Positions 42,208-49,864 of a stretch of DNA of 64,000 bases are shown one piece after another (positions within the stretch are counted from its first letter, which is position 1; each line of letters starts with the position of its first letter). Below the pieces are notes generated by a model, which ran no database searches, was not told the DNA's origin, and saw only the letters and a program-made list of their open reading frames with translations. The stretch spans positions 1-64,000 of the IMG/VR virus record IMGVR_UViG_3300049483_000112; one strand, written 5' to 3'. The position numbers and the translations under genes are program-made. The stretch is from a virus.

Positions 42208-42412
42208 GCTGCGCACGATACTCGCGCACGGCAACGACGAGGTCGCCCCACTCTTGGGGCGGCGGGGTTAGGTTGCCACTATCCACCAGCCGGCACGCGG
42301 CGCGCACTACGGCGTCCATCTTGAGCGCCGTTTCCCGAGCAGCGTTGGCGATGCGGATCTGACCTTGTAGCGCTTGCGCGGCCTGGTGCGCTGCTTCGTC
42401 GGCTCGATTCAT
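42197..42412 (-). CDS. Small hypothetical protein upstream of TerL
   Basis: 71 residues from the ATG at 42412 (AGGGGG 6 bases upstream; ATGA overlap with the preceding gene). Helical, Ala-rich. The stop overlaps the TerL start by 11 bases. Unknown. Confidence 0.65.
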   Translation of the reverse strand: MNRADEAAHQAAQALQGQIRIANAARETALKMDAVVRAACRLVDSGNLTPPPQEWGDLVVAVREYRAQHGS

Positions 42413-42603
42413 GGCTTGCCCCCTACGCATTGCCAATACCACGTCCTCTTTGTGTCGGCCGCTGAAGGCACCATTGCGCCGCCGCGCATGTTGCACTGCT
42501 CAAGCGCGGCCTTTGGCGGCCTGATCGGGTCGCTCTTGAACGCCAGCAAGATCAGCCCGATGCAGATCATCGCAAACGCTGCGTAGATGAGGTAGCGGAT
42601 CAC
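42409..42603 (-). CDS. Small membrane protein
   Basis: 64 residues from a GTG at 42603 overlapping the previous stop (GTGA). One transmembrane helix at residues 3-21 (RYLIYAAFAMICIGLILLA), then a soluble part with two Cys (EQCNMRGGAM and WYWQCVGG) that could form a disulphide outside the membrane. Unknown role. Confidence 0.65.
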   Translation of the reverse strand: MIRYLIYAAFAMICIGLILLAFKSDPIRPPKAALEQCNMRGGAMVPSAADTKRTWYWQCVGGKP

Positions 42604-43064
42604 GCCTTGGGCCTCAAGATGTCCATCACCTGCTCGGGCAGGGAGCGCTCGCCGCCCCCGTGGCGGGCCAGAATTTCGCCGCACAGCCGCCTGGCCGCCT
42701 CATTCCCGCGGCCCTTGCCACCCTTCATGGCAATGACCACCTTGTCGCCATCGACCCGTACCCCCCTCATCGCCATCTTCTGCTGCGTAGTGAATTCGTC
42801 ATCGCGAAGGCGCTGGGCAGCCGAATAACTCACTGCGTTTGCGCGCTCGGACTGGATTTTCTGCTGCTCCTCAAGCATTTGCTCGCGCAACATTGCGACG
42901 ACGACGATCTCCACCAGTTCGCCCACGCCATAGAACGATAGGCTTTCCAACTGGAAAAGAGCGTCTGCAGCGGCTTTCTTCATTGCCGGCGTAGGGTAGG
43001 CAGGGTCCGCCCCTTTTGGCCCAACCTGGGCCCGCCTGGCAATGCTGGCGGCCTTTTCAGTCAT
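42600..43064 (-). CDS. Hypothetical protein next to TerS
   Basis: 154 residues, helical with a basic Gly segment GGKGRGNEAARRL that could bind nucleic acid. Starts with MTEKAASIARRAQ. Overlaps the small membrane protein gene upstream by 8 bases. No family recognised. Confidence 0.65.
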   Translation of the reverse strand: MTEKAASIARRAQVGPKGADPAYPTPAMKKAAADALFQLESLSFYGVGELVEIVVVAMLREQMLEEQQKIQSERANAVSYSAAQRLRDDEFTTQQKMAMRGVRVDGDKVVIAMKGGKGRGNEAARRLCGEILARHGGGERSLPEQVMDILRPKA

Positions 43065-43173
43065 GGTCGCCCCTGCGCCTCTTGTCCTGCTTGCGCCAGT
43101 CGAGGATGGCGACCACCACGACGATCAGCAGGCCGACCAGACCGGCGCCCGCCAACACTTCCAGTGCTTGCAT
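43057..43173 (-). CDS. 38-residue single-pass membrane protein
   Basis: Short gene with ACGGAG 6 bases before ATG 43173. The product has a single hydrophobic helix (LAGAGLVGLLIVVVVAIL) followed by a basic tail DWRKQDKRRRGD. Fills the gap between TerS and the next gene with overlap at its end. Confidence 0.6.
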   Translation of the reverse strand: MQALEVLAGAGLVGLLIVVVVAILDWRKQDKRRRGDHD

Positions 43174-43184
43174 GTCGATCTCCG

Positions 43185-43670
43185 TCAAGCTTCGTCCTTC
43201 GTGCCGGATGCGATCCGGTCGAGGATCTGGCGCACCCCGCGCAGCCGGGCGATCTCCTCGTCGTCGAGGCGCTGCAGGTCAGGCGCCTGCGACTGCACGT
43301 AGAGGTTCTGGTTGATCACTGCCGGCGTGCCCTGGACGTGTCCAGAGACAACGCCAACCTGTTTCTCTGCTGCGACCGCTGCCCCGTACTGGCCATCTTG
43401 CGTGGCCAGGTTGCGCAAGTGTTCGAGGTTTGCGATGTGCTCTTGCAGGGTCAGGGCGCCGCGTTCTTGCACGACCTTCCCCAGTTCCCAGATCCTTGCC
43501 GCCACATTGGGAATTTTCAGGATCCGGCACCCCTGTTCGTTAATCGACTTCGGGGTCATGTCCAGCGAGTACCCCGCCGCTCGGTAGGCGTCGCTCGCAT
43601 TGCGGCACTTCGCATAGGCGACTGCGAATGCCTCTTGCCTTGCTGTCAGATGATGTCTTGGTGCGCCCAT
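43185..43670 (-). CDS. Terminase small subunit
   Basis: 161 residues. N-terminal HTH of the Terminase_2 type: LTARQEAFAVAYAKCRNASD then AYRAAGYS and NEQGCRILKIPNVAARI; then a helical oligomerisation part and a C-terminal IARLRGVRQILDRI. It recognises phage DNA and hands it to TerL. A promoter-like sequence lies about 125 bases upstream. Confidence 0.9.
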   Translation of the reverse strand: MGAPRHHLTARQEAFAVAYAKCRNASDAYRAAGYSLDMTPKSINEQGCRILKIPNVAARIWELGKVVQERGALTLQEHIANLEHLRNLATQDGQYGAAVAAEKQVGVVSGHVQGTPAVINQNLYVQSQAPDLQRLDDEEIARLRGVRQILDRIASGTKDEA

Positions 43671-43793
43671 GATCAGAAACGGGGCGACGGCGCAAGCGAG
43701 TGCAGCATCTCTGCTTCAGCCAGAGCTACCTTGCGCAGCGCCCTGGCCCTTTGACTCCGTCCCGTGCTGAGTATCACGGTTAGCCCCTGGGGG

Positions 43794-43822
43794 TGTATGG
43801 GGTGCAGTATGCCACCTGTCAA
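43794..43822 (-). promoter_or_regulatory. Putative sigma-70 promoter for the packaging/structural operon
   Basis: On the minus strand TTGACA (43817-43822), 17-base spacer, CATACA (43794-43799), followed by a 125-base leader to TerS. The spacer contains GGTGGCATACTGCACC, similar to one half of the palindrome at 48044-48061, so the HTH protein might bind here. Confidence 0.5.
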
Positions 43823-44166
43823 GGCGCCTTCGGCGGTGGTGCTACCGATTCCCGATCATTGCCCGTCGGCTGATATCCGGGGCCGCACGCGGCGAGGTAA
43901 GGCCCAGCGGAACACGGTCGAAGCTCGGCTTTGAGCAATGCGTTCTCGTCTTCTAGTTCTTTCAATCTCTTGCGATGGCCGTTGCCCTGAATGAATGCGT
44001 CGTCGCAAACTTCTTGGTAGCGTTGCTTGAACTTCTGAACATCTACTCGCATCGCCTCGACCTCAGCGTCACGGGCTTGCCAAGCATCCCACGCCGCGGT
44101 GTCTGGGAAGTCCTCATAGACTCGCCCCCGACGTTCCCACCATTCATCGAATGCTTCTCTGCTCAT
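43819..44166 (-). CDS. Hypothetical protein
   Basis: 115 residues from ATG 44166 (GAAAGG 6 bases upstream). Begins MSREAFDEWWERRG, a phrase common in phage proteins of unknown role near replication genes; a coiled coil (KFKQRYQEVCDDAF and LKELEDENALLKAEL) follows. Confidence 0.7.
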   Translation of the reverse strand: MSREAFDEWWERRGRVYEDFPDTAAWDAWQARDAEVEAMRVDVQKFKQRYQEVCDDAFIQGNGHRKRLKELEDENALLKAELRPCSAGPYLAACGPGYQPTGNDRESVAPPPKAP

Positions 44167-44282
44167 GGTCATCCTTTCGCTGCTGCTAGGACTGCGTATC
44201 GTGGCACCTAACGGGTGCCGGTCGGCGTGCTGACTTGGGCCGTGCCCACCCTGCACACGCTTCGGGAGCAGCAATTATGCGC

Positions 44283-44465
44283 CTACCCCTTAGTCTGGGT
44301 CAACCCGTTTTTTCGCGCGCGCCGCTCCTGCTTCCACCGATCCTCGATTGCCGCCCCTGACCGCTGATCGAACCCTGCCACTCGCATCGCGCGCTTGGCC
44401 TGCTCCCTTGTCTGTGCCGCGCGCACGATCTCGAGCTCTTCCTTCGACCACGGTTGTCGCTGCAT
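44283..44465 (-). CDS. Small hypothetical protein, nested over a longer frame
   Basis: 60 residues with GAGGGG 5 bases before the ATG. WSKEELEIVRAAQTREQAKR looks like a SANT/HTH-like helical segment and composition is that of a real protein. It overlaps the last 176 bases of the longer frame 44290-44664; the two cannot both be equally constrained. Confidence 0.6.
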   Translation of the reverse strand: MQRQPWSKEELEIVRAAQTREQAKRAMRVAGFDQRSGAAIEDRWKQERRARKNGLTQTKG

Positions 44466-44664
44466 CGCATCCCCTCGGCAATGGAACTTCCAACAGGTCG
44501 CCGCCCGCCTGCAGGTAGTCGTAGCGCAGATGGAACAGCCGAATGCGCAACAGGCACCGAGCGATCGGGCTGGCCGTCATGCTGAAGGCTTGTGCAACGT
44601 CGGCGTACTCGGCGCGCACGCGACCCTTGGCCCGCTTCGCTGCTGTGCCTGGCGTCATGATCAT
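44290..44664 (-). CDS. Hypothetical protein, possible HTH
   Basis: 124 residues from ATG 44664, overlapping the RuvC-like stop (ATGA). The first 65 residues look genuine (YADVAQAFSMTASPIARCLL, an HTH-like pattern). The last 55 are Arg/Gly/Ala-rich, as a shadow of the 60-residue gene would be, so a shorter ancestral product is likely. Confidence 0.5.
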   Translation of the reverse strand: MIMTPGTAAKRAKGRVRAEYADVAQAFSMTASPIARCLLRIRLFHLRYDYLQAGGDLLEVPLPRGCDAATTVVEGRARDRARGTDKGAGQARDASGRVRSAVRGGNRGSVEAGAARAKKRVDPD

Positions 44665-45173
44665 GCGAACTCCGCGAGCGCGTAATTCGCGATCAGCAAC
44701 GCCTCGGCTCGGTTGTGGTGCTTGGCGAGCTTGAGACTTTCGAGCGCGCCTGGGAACAGGCGCCTTGCGCACACCAGCCCGGCGTGCTTGTCGCTCGTGA
44801 GCCCGTAGCGCTTTTTCCATCGCTGAGCGTCGACCCACTCGCACCGATAGCCGCAAGCAGTGATGACACCCTCGATCACGCCGCGGCTGTGCGCCAACGA
44901 TGCGATCGCGCTTCCGCCCGCAAGGCCCGGCGCAAGGAATCGAACGTCCTCGACGGCGAAGGTGATCGGCTCACCCAGCCCCCACCGCTGACGAATGTCG
45001 CTCAGCATGAGCATCAGAGCCCGGCCGTCGACTTTTCGGTGCTTGCGCTTGGTGTTGCCCTTGACTGCCATCGTCGGCAGATCCTGCACCTCGACTCGCC
45101 TGCTGTCGTCGATGTTGTGGTCGATCACTGCGAGCGCGCCTGTCGTGCCTGGGTCAATGCCGATGATGATCAC
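44661..45173 (-). CDS. RuvC-like Holliday junction resolvase
   Basis: 170 residues. RNase H-like fold with IGIDPGTTGALAVID (first Asp), FAVEDV (Glu) and KHHNRAEALLIANYAL at the end, where the usual final Asp position reads Asn or Glu. It would resolve branched replication intermediates before packaging. Overlaps the helicase stop by four bases. Confidence 0.83.
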   Translation of the reverse strand: MIIIGIDPGTTGALAVIDHNIDDSRRVEVQDLPTMAVKGNTKRKHRKVDGRALMLMLSDIRQRWGLGEPITFAVEDVRFLAPGLAGGSAIASLAHSRGVIEGVITACGYRCEWVDAQRWKKRYGLTSDKHAGLVCARRLFPGALESLKLAKHHNRAEALLIANYALAEFA

Positions 45174-46936
45174 AACACGACCCTTGCTTGGCTTGAATAC
45201 TCAACGAAGGCTGTTGGCTTACGCGCCGACGACCTACAAAACTGTTGCGATGCGACGTTGAAGTACAGCCAGAATTTTCTGTGCTGCACGTCACCATTTC
45301 TCTGCTTGTGAAGCTCGAGCAGCGCGTCGGGTTTTTCGTCGTCGGCCTCGTCCTCTTTGCGGGCCGACCACACGCTGAACACATTGTCTGCTGCGTCTGT
45401 GATCTTCCCGCTGCCTGCCACGTCCATTTTTCCAGGTGCCGCCCCCTCATCGCGAGGCTTTCTTGGGTGTGCCACCAAGTGCACGTGAGCGTTGTGTGTC
45501 TTTGCGAAGTCGGTCAGTTGCTGCATCGCTTTCTTCTGTTGCGTCAACGCGCCTGGCCCATCCTCTGGGACGTCCGTCATCATCAGCGAGTCAATCACGA
45601 ACTGCGTTACCCCGTATCGTTTCGCTGCGTATGAGAACACCTCACTCAACCTCGCGATCGTCGATGTGCCAGTGATTTTGATCAGCCAGTACTTGTCATG
45701 CACCCACTCCCCAATGGCGTCGATGTATGCCGGGGTCGGCATGTCTGTTCCGGACGCCTGCTTGACAAGTCGCTTGGCCTGCGTGCCTGGGGACATCTCG
45801 CCCGAGAACACGCACACAAGCTCGCCTTGACTCATCAGGCCAAGTTGCACTTGGTTGAGCATGAGGCTTTTCCCGTGGCCATTGATGCCGGTCCAGATGC
45901 TCACCTCGCCAGGCCTGAACTCCACGCATGCTTCGTATCGCTCACCAAGCAGCAGCATCGGCAGTCGCTTTGACTCCGGGGCCGGGTAAAGCATGCTCTT
46001 CACTTCGCCAAAAAATGTGGCGATGCTCACCAACTCGTCTGGGTCTTTTGTCTTCGCCGCCTTCAGTGCCGCGTGAAAGTCTTCACCGCTCGCCCCGTCC
46101 TGCAGCCATTGGTTCGCGTCCTTCGCTCCGAATTGCACAACCTTGCAGCGCTCGATGCCGAGTCTGTTTGCTACTTCGCCAGCCCCCTTTCGACCAGCCT
46201 CGTCATCATCGAAGCACAGCCAGATTTCGCTGAAGCGCTCAAGCCGTTCCCAATCGTTTTCAACCCACTGATGATTCCCGGCGCCGGCATTCACCGACAG
46301 CGCTGGGATCTTGAACTGGTGCAGCGTCATCGCATCGATCTCGCCTTCGCAGATTGCGATGCTGCGCACGTTCGGTCCGATGAGGTGCCAGCCGAATAAG
46401 CATGGCTCAGCGCCTGCCTCTTGCCGCATGTCGCGCTTGGTTTTGGTGTCGCGATACTTGACGTTGATGAGCTTGCCATCACGGAAGTACGGAAAGGCCG
46501 CTTTCCCTGCAACCTCTCGCACCTTGAAGTCCGCGATGGTCTGCTCGTTCAACCCGCGCGACATCAGCCACGCCTTCACCGATTCACCGCTTGAGGTTTG
46601 CTTCGGCACCTCTGGTCGCTTGTACTCGCGGTGCTGCTCGCGGCGCGGCATCTCACTGATGCCCAGGTAGGACCGAGCTTCTGTCAGCGCTTCTGCAATG
46701 CTGATCGAATGAACGCTAGCCCAAAGATCGAGAAGGTCGCCACCCTCGTCGGCCGCGAAGTCGCGCCACAACCCCTTCTTCGCCCCGCTGAGTCTCACCG
46801 ACAGCGATGCGCCCTCTTCGCCGGCAACGCTGCCAGCCTTCCATTCCCCGCTCATGCGCTTGCCGTTCGGCAGTAGGTGCTGCGCCACATCTGCGGCGCG
46901 ATCAGCAAGCCGCTGGGCGACATCGTGGGCATTCAT
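45170..46936 (-). CDS. Primase-helicase, T7 gp4/Twinkle-like
   Basis: 588 residues. N-terminal primase-related part (GLWRDFAADEGGDLLDLW), Toprim-like IAICEGEIDAMTLHQ with IWLCFDDDEAGRKGA, then a RecA-type helicase with Walker A TGINGHGKS, Walker B QFVIDSLMM and a motif AHVHLVAHPRKP. No clear zinc-binding Cys cluster is seen at the N-terminus, so priming ability is uncertain. It should unwind DNA at the fork. Overlaps the replication protein gene by four bases. Confidence 0.9.
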   Translation of the reverse strand: MNAHDVAQRLADRAADVAQHLLPNGKRMSGEWKAGSVAGEEGASLSVRLSGAKKGLWRDFAADEGGDLLDLWASVHSISIAEALTEARSYLGISEMPRREQHREYKRPEVPKQTSSGESVKAWLMSRGLNEQTIADFKVREVAGKAAFPYFRDGKLINVKYRDTKTKRDMRQEAGAEPCLFGWHLIGPNVRSIAICEGEIDAMTLHQFKIPALSVNAGAGNHQWVENDWERLERFSEIWLCFDDDEAGRKGAGEVANRLGIERCKVVQFGAKDANQWLQDGASGEDFHAALKAAKTKDPDELVSIATFFGEVKSMLYPAPESKRLPMLLLGERYEACVEFRPGEVSIWTGINGHGKSLMLNQVQLGLMSQGELVCVFSGEMSPGTQAKRLVKQASGTDMPTPAYIDAIGEWVHDKYWLIKITGTSTIARLSEVFSYAAKRYGVTQFVIDSLMMTDVPEDGPGALTQQKKAMQQLTDFAKTHNAHVHLVAHPRKPRDEGAAPGKMDVAGSGKITDAADNVFSVWSARKEDEADDEKPDALLELHKQRNGDVQHRKFWLYFNVASQQFCRSSARKPTAFVEYSSQARVVL

Positions 46937-47823
46937 GCCGTGACCTTTTTCCCATTGGCGAACGACTTGAAATTCTTGGCGCTACAGCCTTCGTTCTCGG
47001 CCTCAAACCGCGTCTTGAATCCTGCCTCGATTGCCCACGCCGGCTTTGCGTCATCCAACAGGCTGCCCTGCGCCGGCTTTTGCGACGGGGATCTTTCTGC
47101 TGCCTGCAAGACCCAGTTCACCCAAGTCCGATTCCAATCGAGCTTGACGGCATCTTTCCCCGCCTTGGCCGCCCAGAAGTTGGAAAACTTCTCAAGCTCG
47201 ACACCTGCTCGGTCACCGAGCAACGCTTTCGCCCTAGCAAGTCCGGCCTCATTCGGATTCCAGGGTGAAGGCAAACGAGTTCCGCGTTTTGTTGGACCCG
47301 GCGCAGCCTGCGTCGGGCTACTACTCTCAACTCTAGTTCTTTCTCTTAATTCAGGTTCAGGTTCAGGTTCAGGCGGTTGGCCAACAGTTGAAAACCGTGA
47401 CTCACCGTTTGATTTGATGTTATGTCGTTGATTATTCGGGCTTTTTTCTTTTGTTGACAATCTCAGAAGTTCGTCAACCTTCAGAAGCGCATCTGGGTCG
47501 TCCGCAAGCAAGGATCGCTCGGGAAGTGGGTGCTTGGCGCGCTTTATTTGGAGCCGCTGGCCGAATTTAGGGATAAACCCCAGTTGCCTCCGCCCGACTT
47601 GGTATGTACGGATCAGGTCCACATCGATCAGTTGCTGAACGAGTTTTTCTGCGTGCTCGCGCTTCAGGTCGGCGATCCGAGCAAGCCTGAATGGCGTTGC
47701 CTCAAAGAGGCCTAGATCGTCTGCAGACAGGATAATGGTGACGTACAGCCACCGTGCCTCAACCGTCACGGAAAGGACGGCTTCTGAGTCGAGCAGCCCG
47801 TCCCTAATCAGTCGTTGCGGCAT
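46933..47823 (-). CDS. Replication initiation protein, O-like
   Basis: 296 residues from ATG 47823. Residues 1-105 read as a winged-helix domain of the phage replication protein type (MPQRLIRDGLLDSEAVLSV, ARWLYVTIILSADDLGLF, IPKFGQRLQIKRAKHPLP). A PEPEPEPE linker from a hexanucleotide repeat follows, then a C-terminal part (AKLDWNRTWVNWVL-like). It probably binds the origin and loads the adjacent helicase. The noncoding stretch before it carries a strong stem-loop and a palindrome. Confidence 0.8.
   Translation of the reverse strand: MPQRLIRDGLLDSEAVLSVTVEARWLYVTIILSADDLGLFEATPFRLARIADLKREHAEKLVQQLIDVDLIRTYQVGRRQLGFIPKFGQRLQIKRAKHPLPERSLLADDPDALLKVDELLRLSTKEKSPNNQRHNIKSNGESRFSTVGQPPEPEPEPELRERTRVESSSPTQAAPGPTKRGTRLPSPWNPNEAGLARAKALLGDRAGVELEKFSNFWAAKAGKDAVKLDWNRTWVNWVLQAAERSPSQKPAQGSLLDDAKPAWAIEAGFKTRFEAENEGCSAKNFKSFANGKKVTA
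47350..47373. repeat. Four tandem TTCAGG hexamers
   Basis: In-frame hexanucleotide repeats coding the Pro-Glu linker of the replication protein; copy number can change by slippage without breaking the frame. Confidence 0.9.
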
Positions 47824-47940
47824 GCGCGCCCCCGCTCTTCTTTTTCGTACTCCATCACCCAGCGCGCGCGGGAGACTGATCTCAACCGCAGTGCAAGCCA
47901 ACACAGGCGCAGCAACCGCATCGCTCGACTCCAAAAGCAG

Positions 47941-48010
47941 ACGCCCAGTCGGCTGCGCACGCGAGTGTCGGCTCGCCCGGTTGCCCGGTGATGCGCATGC
48001 GACTGGGCGT
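47941..48010. other. Long stem-loop upstream of replication gene (origin candidate)
   Basis: Arms 47941-47959 and 47992-48010 pair at 17 of 19 positions (11 bp ACGCCCAGTCG, two mismatches, 6 bp TGCGCA), with a 32-base loop holding direct repeats of GCCCGGT. It sits in the 248-base noncoding gap 47824-48071. An origin, a regulatory RNA structure or a protein-binding site are all possible; it has no U-tract, so it is not a simple terminator. Confidence 0.6.
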
Positions 48011-48043
48011 CGATGCAATGACGGTGCTGCCGACACAGCCCGA

Positions 48044-48061
48044 AGTGGCGATTATGCCACT
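48044..48061. promoter_or_regulatory. Operator-like palindrome
   Basis: AGTGGC-GATTAT-GCCACT, perfect 6-bp arms around a 6-base centre, 11 bases after the HTH gene and upstream of the replication operon. A related half-site GTGGCATA occurs in the TerS promoter spacer. Size and place fit a dimeric Cro/CI-type site. Confidence 0.55.
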
Positions 48062-48071
48062 GGGAAAGCAA

Positions 48072-48278
48072 CTATAGGCTTTTCAGGTGTCGTTTTGGCA
48101 GCAAGAATTCTGCGAGCCGCTGCACCTTGTCGTACGCGATGTCGTGCCCGCTGTCGCCGTTGCGCAGCCTGCGCAGCGTGTCGTAGGAGACGCCGCAGGC
48201 CTTCTCGATCGCCGACAGGCTGCGGTCAGGCCGGAGCAGTTCGGCGCGCACCTGCTCTTTGAGGTTCGGGACTTTCAT
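48072..48278 (-). CDS. Cro/CI-type HTH regulator
   Basis: 68 residues from ATG 48278. KEQVRAELLRPDRSLSAIEK then ACGVSYDTLRRLRNGDSGHD is a complete lambda-repressor-like HTH; no dimerisation domain of a full CI. It probably switches the replication operon. The ATG falls at the predicted transcription start of the promoter just upstream, so the message may be leaderless. Confidence 0.8.
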   Translation of the reverse strand: MKVPNLKEQVRAELLRPDRSLSAIEKACGVSYDTLRRLRNGDSGHDIAYDKVQRLAEFLLPKRHLKSL

Positions 48279-48285
48279 GGCCGGC

Positions 48286-48315
48286 ACGATACACGCAAAA
48301 GTGCATGCGCGTCAA
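48286..48315 (-). promoter_or_regulatory. Putative promoter of the HTH gene
   Basis: Minus strand TTGACG (48310-48315), 18-base spacer, TATCGT (48286-48291). Transcription would begin at about 48279, essentially at the HTH start codon. Confidence 0.45.
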
Positions 48316-48324
48316 ACCCCCCCC

Positions 48325-48606
48325 TTACTCGTCGCGCTCTTCGCGCACGCGATCAGCCCGCTCGTCTGCGCGGATCTCCTGTTCCTTCTCGGCGTCGAAG
48401 AAACCCGACAACGCAGCCTCGCGGTGCGCATCGAACTCGTTGCCGTCCGGCACGCGCGGCCAGCCGTTGTAGCCGCGTTCGTACTCAAGCGCCGCGGTCG
48501 CCGACTTGTACTCGCGACGGCGGCCGACGCGCGCGCGGTACACGGTCGCGCTCTCGATGATCGTCGCGCTGTTGGCGATCGTGTGCAGCAGTTGGTCTAG
48601 GTTCAT
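48325..48606 (-). CDS. Hypothetical early protein
   Basis: 93 residues, charged, starting MNLDQLLHTIANSATI and ending in an acidic helix (AEKEQEIRADERADRV). Starts 2 bases after the preceding stop with GGGGA as ribosome site. Unknown. Confidence 0.7.
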   Translation of the reverse strand: MNLDQLLHTIANSATIIESATVYRARVGRRREYKSATAALEYERGYNGWPRVPDGNEFDAHREAALSGFFDAEKEQEIRADERADRVREERDE

Positions 48607-48607
48607 T

Positions 48608-48862
48608 TCATTCCCCTTTCTTGGATGTGCAGCGGAAGGCCAGCGCGCACGCTTGCGCGACCGGCAACTTCACGAACTTCTCTCGGTTCACGTCGTTCAG
48701 CGCGTCCCACACCTGGCTGACCACGCTTGCAGACCACAAGTCCACGAAGCACTCGTTCACCTTCGCGCCCTGCTTCTCGTCAACGATGCGCTTGATGCGC
48801 TCGATGCCCGCCTGACCGATCGGGCTGGTTCGCACAGCCCACCTCATTTCACGCTTGGTCAT
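48608..48862 (-). CDS. Hypothetical early protein, first of leftward operon
   Basis: 84 residues, ATG preceded by AAGGAGG at 4 bases. SQVWDALNDVNREKFVKLP and two Cys later; no family recognised. First gene after the divergent promoter region. Confidence 0.7.
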   Translation of the reverse strand: MTKREMRWAVRTSPIGQAGIERIKRIVDEKQGAKVNECFVDLWSASVVSQVWDALNDVNREKFVKLPVAQACALAFRCTSKKGE

Positions 48863-48883
48863 AAACCCTCCTTGTCAAGCCGA

Positions 48884-48901
48884 TTGTCTCACATCTGCGC
48901 C
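48884..48901 (-). promoter_or_regulatory. Leftward early promoter motif
   Basis: On the minus strand GCGCAGATGTGAGACAAT, nearly the same as the elements at 48931-48950 and 49811-49828. GACAAT is at the -10 position; no good -35 box is visible. Confidence 0.5.
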
Positions 48902-48930
48902 GCCAATTGTTGATCCCCGTCAGCACTTCT

Positions 48931-48950
48931 GCGCACATCTGTGGCACAAT
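48931..48950 (+). promoter_or_regulatory. Rightward early promoter motif
   Basis: GCGCACATCTGTGGCACAAT, sharing GCGCA-x-AT-x-TG-x-G and a -10-like CACAAT with two other sites. It lies 31 bases before the first rightward gene, back to back with the leftward copy. Confidence 0.5.
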
Positions 48951-48980
48951 GGAGGTGTTGAAAATGAACAGGAGGACGGA

Positions 48981-49271
48981 ATGAGTGCTGTAGTCAAACT
49001 GAGCGACCGGGCCCTGGCCGCACAAGTCGACCGCTTGGGCGAACTGAACGGGCAAATCGCTGCGCTGAAGAAGCGCGCGGATGAGTGCAAGGATCGCTTG
49101 ATCGAGTCCGGCTATGCAGAGATCGAAGGCAAGAAGTACCGTGCCTCGATCGTGCTGCGCGAGTCGGTCAGGCTCGACCAGAAGATCGTGCGCGGGTTCC
49201 TGAGCCCGGCCGAGATTGCTGCTGCCTCGCGGGTCGTCGAGTCGGTCAGCGTCTGCTTATACGACCTGTAG
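48981..49271 (+). CDS. Hypothetical early protein
   Basis: 96 residues from ATG 48981, preceded by AGGAGG at 5 bases. Coiled coil (VDRLGELNGQIAALKKRADE) followed by a beta segment KKYRASIVLRESVRLD. The pattern resembles small phage proteins found with siphovirus recombination genes; no function named. Confidence 0.75.
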   Translation: MSAVVKLSDRALAAQVDRLGELNGQIAALKKRADECKDRLIESGYAEIEGKKYRASIVLRESVRLDQKIVRGFLSPAEIAAASRVVESVSVCLYDL

Positions 49272-49279
49272 AGGAAAGC

Positions 49280-49429
49280 ATGTTCAACGGTTATTTCATC
49301 AACGCGGCCCGCCGGGCGTTCGTGGCGCTGCACCCGCACTGGGGGTGCCGCATGCTGGCCTACACGGCAGCCGAGCGCGCCGAGGAGCATGACTTCATGG
49401 CCGCCTACATGGCAGGGGGTGAACTGTGA
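49280..49429 (+). CDS. Small hypothetical protein
   Basis: 49 residues from ATG 49280 (GAGGAAA 2-5 bases upstream). FINAARRAFVALHPHWGC then TAAERAEEHDFMAAYM. The stop overlaps the next GTG start. Confidence 0.65.
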   Translation: MFNGYFINAARRAFVALHPHWGCRMLAYTAAERAEEHDFMAAYMAGGEL

Positions 49430-49809
49430 ACAGCAAGCAAGCAATCGCGAAACTGCGCAAAGCGCTCGGCCCCAAGTTCGCCTACCGCATTGACCAGTTC
49501 GCGCTCGGCGCAGAAGAGCGCGCAGAGAAGCGCGAGCAGTGGCAACTGCTGAAGCGCATCGCCGACGAGGCCGTTGCCGCCCGCAAGGCGCGGTATGCCG
49601 AGATCCTCAAGGATCCGGTCTACCTCGACCTGCACGCGAAGGCGCTGATGGCCACCGAGGCGGCCGAGATTGCGGCCCGCGGGCTCAACGCCAAGCGGGT
49701 AACCGTTGGGCGCGACATCGGGTGGGCATTCTCGGTCGTGGCCGACGGCAACAACTGGTCCGAAGTCGTCGAGAAAGTCTGTAGCCCGCAGATTTGCGTT
49801 GACACGTAA
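49426..49809 (+). CDS. Hypothetical protein
   Basis: 127 residues from a GTG overlapping the previous stop (GTGA). Helical and basic in the first two-thirds. The 3' end carries the promoter of the next unit. Unknown. Confidence 0.7.
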   Translation: MNSKQAIAKLRKALGPKFAYRIDQFALGAEERAEKREQWQLLKRIADEAVAARKARYAEILKDPVYLDLHAKALMATEAAEIAARGLNAKRVTVGRDIGWAFSVVADGNNWSEVVEKVCSPQICVDT

Positions 49810-49828
49810 TGCGCAGATATGAGAAAAT
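49799..49828 (+). promoter_or_regulatory. Rightward promoter inside a gene end
   Basis: TTGACA (49799-49804), 18-base spacer, GAAAAT (49823-49828). The spacer and -10 include GCGCAGATATGAGAAAAT, the element shared with the divergent early promoters. Confidence 0.6.
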
Positions 49829-49864
49829 CTACTTGAAGACAGAGCAACAACTAGGAGGTTCCAA

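Noticed and set aside
49405-49635. Minus-strand frame in the early rightward region
   Set aside because: Opposes two coupled plus-strand genes with good starts.
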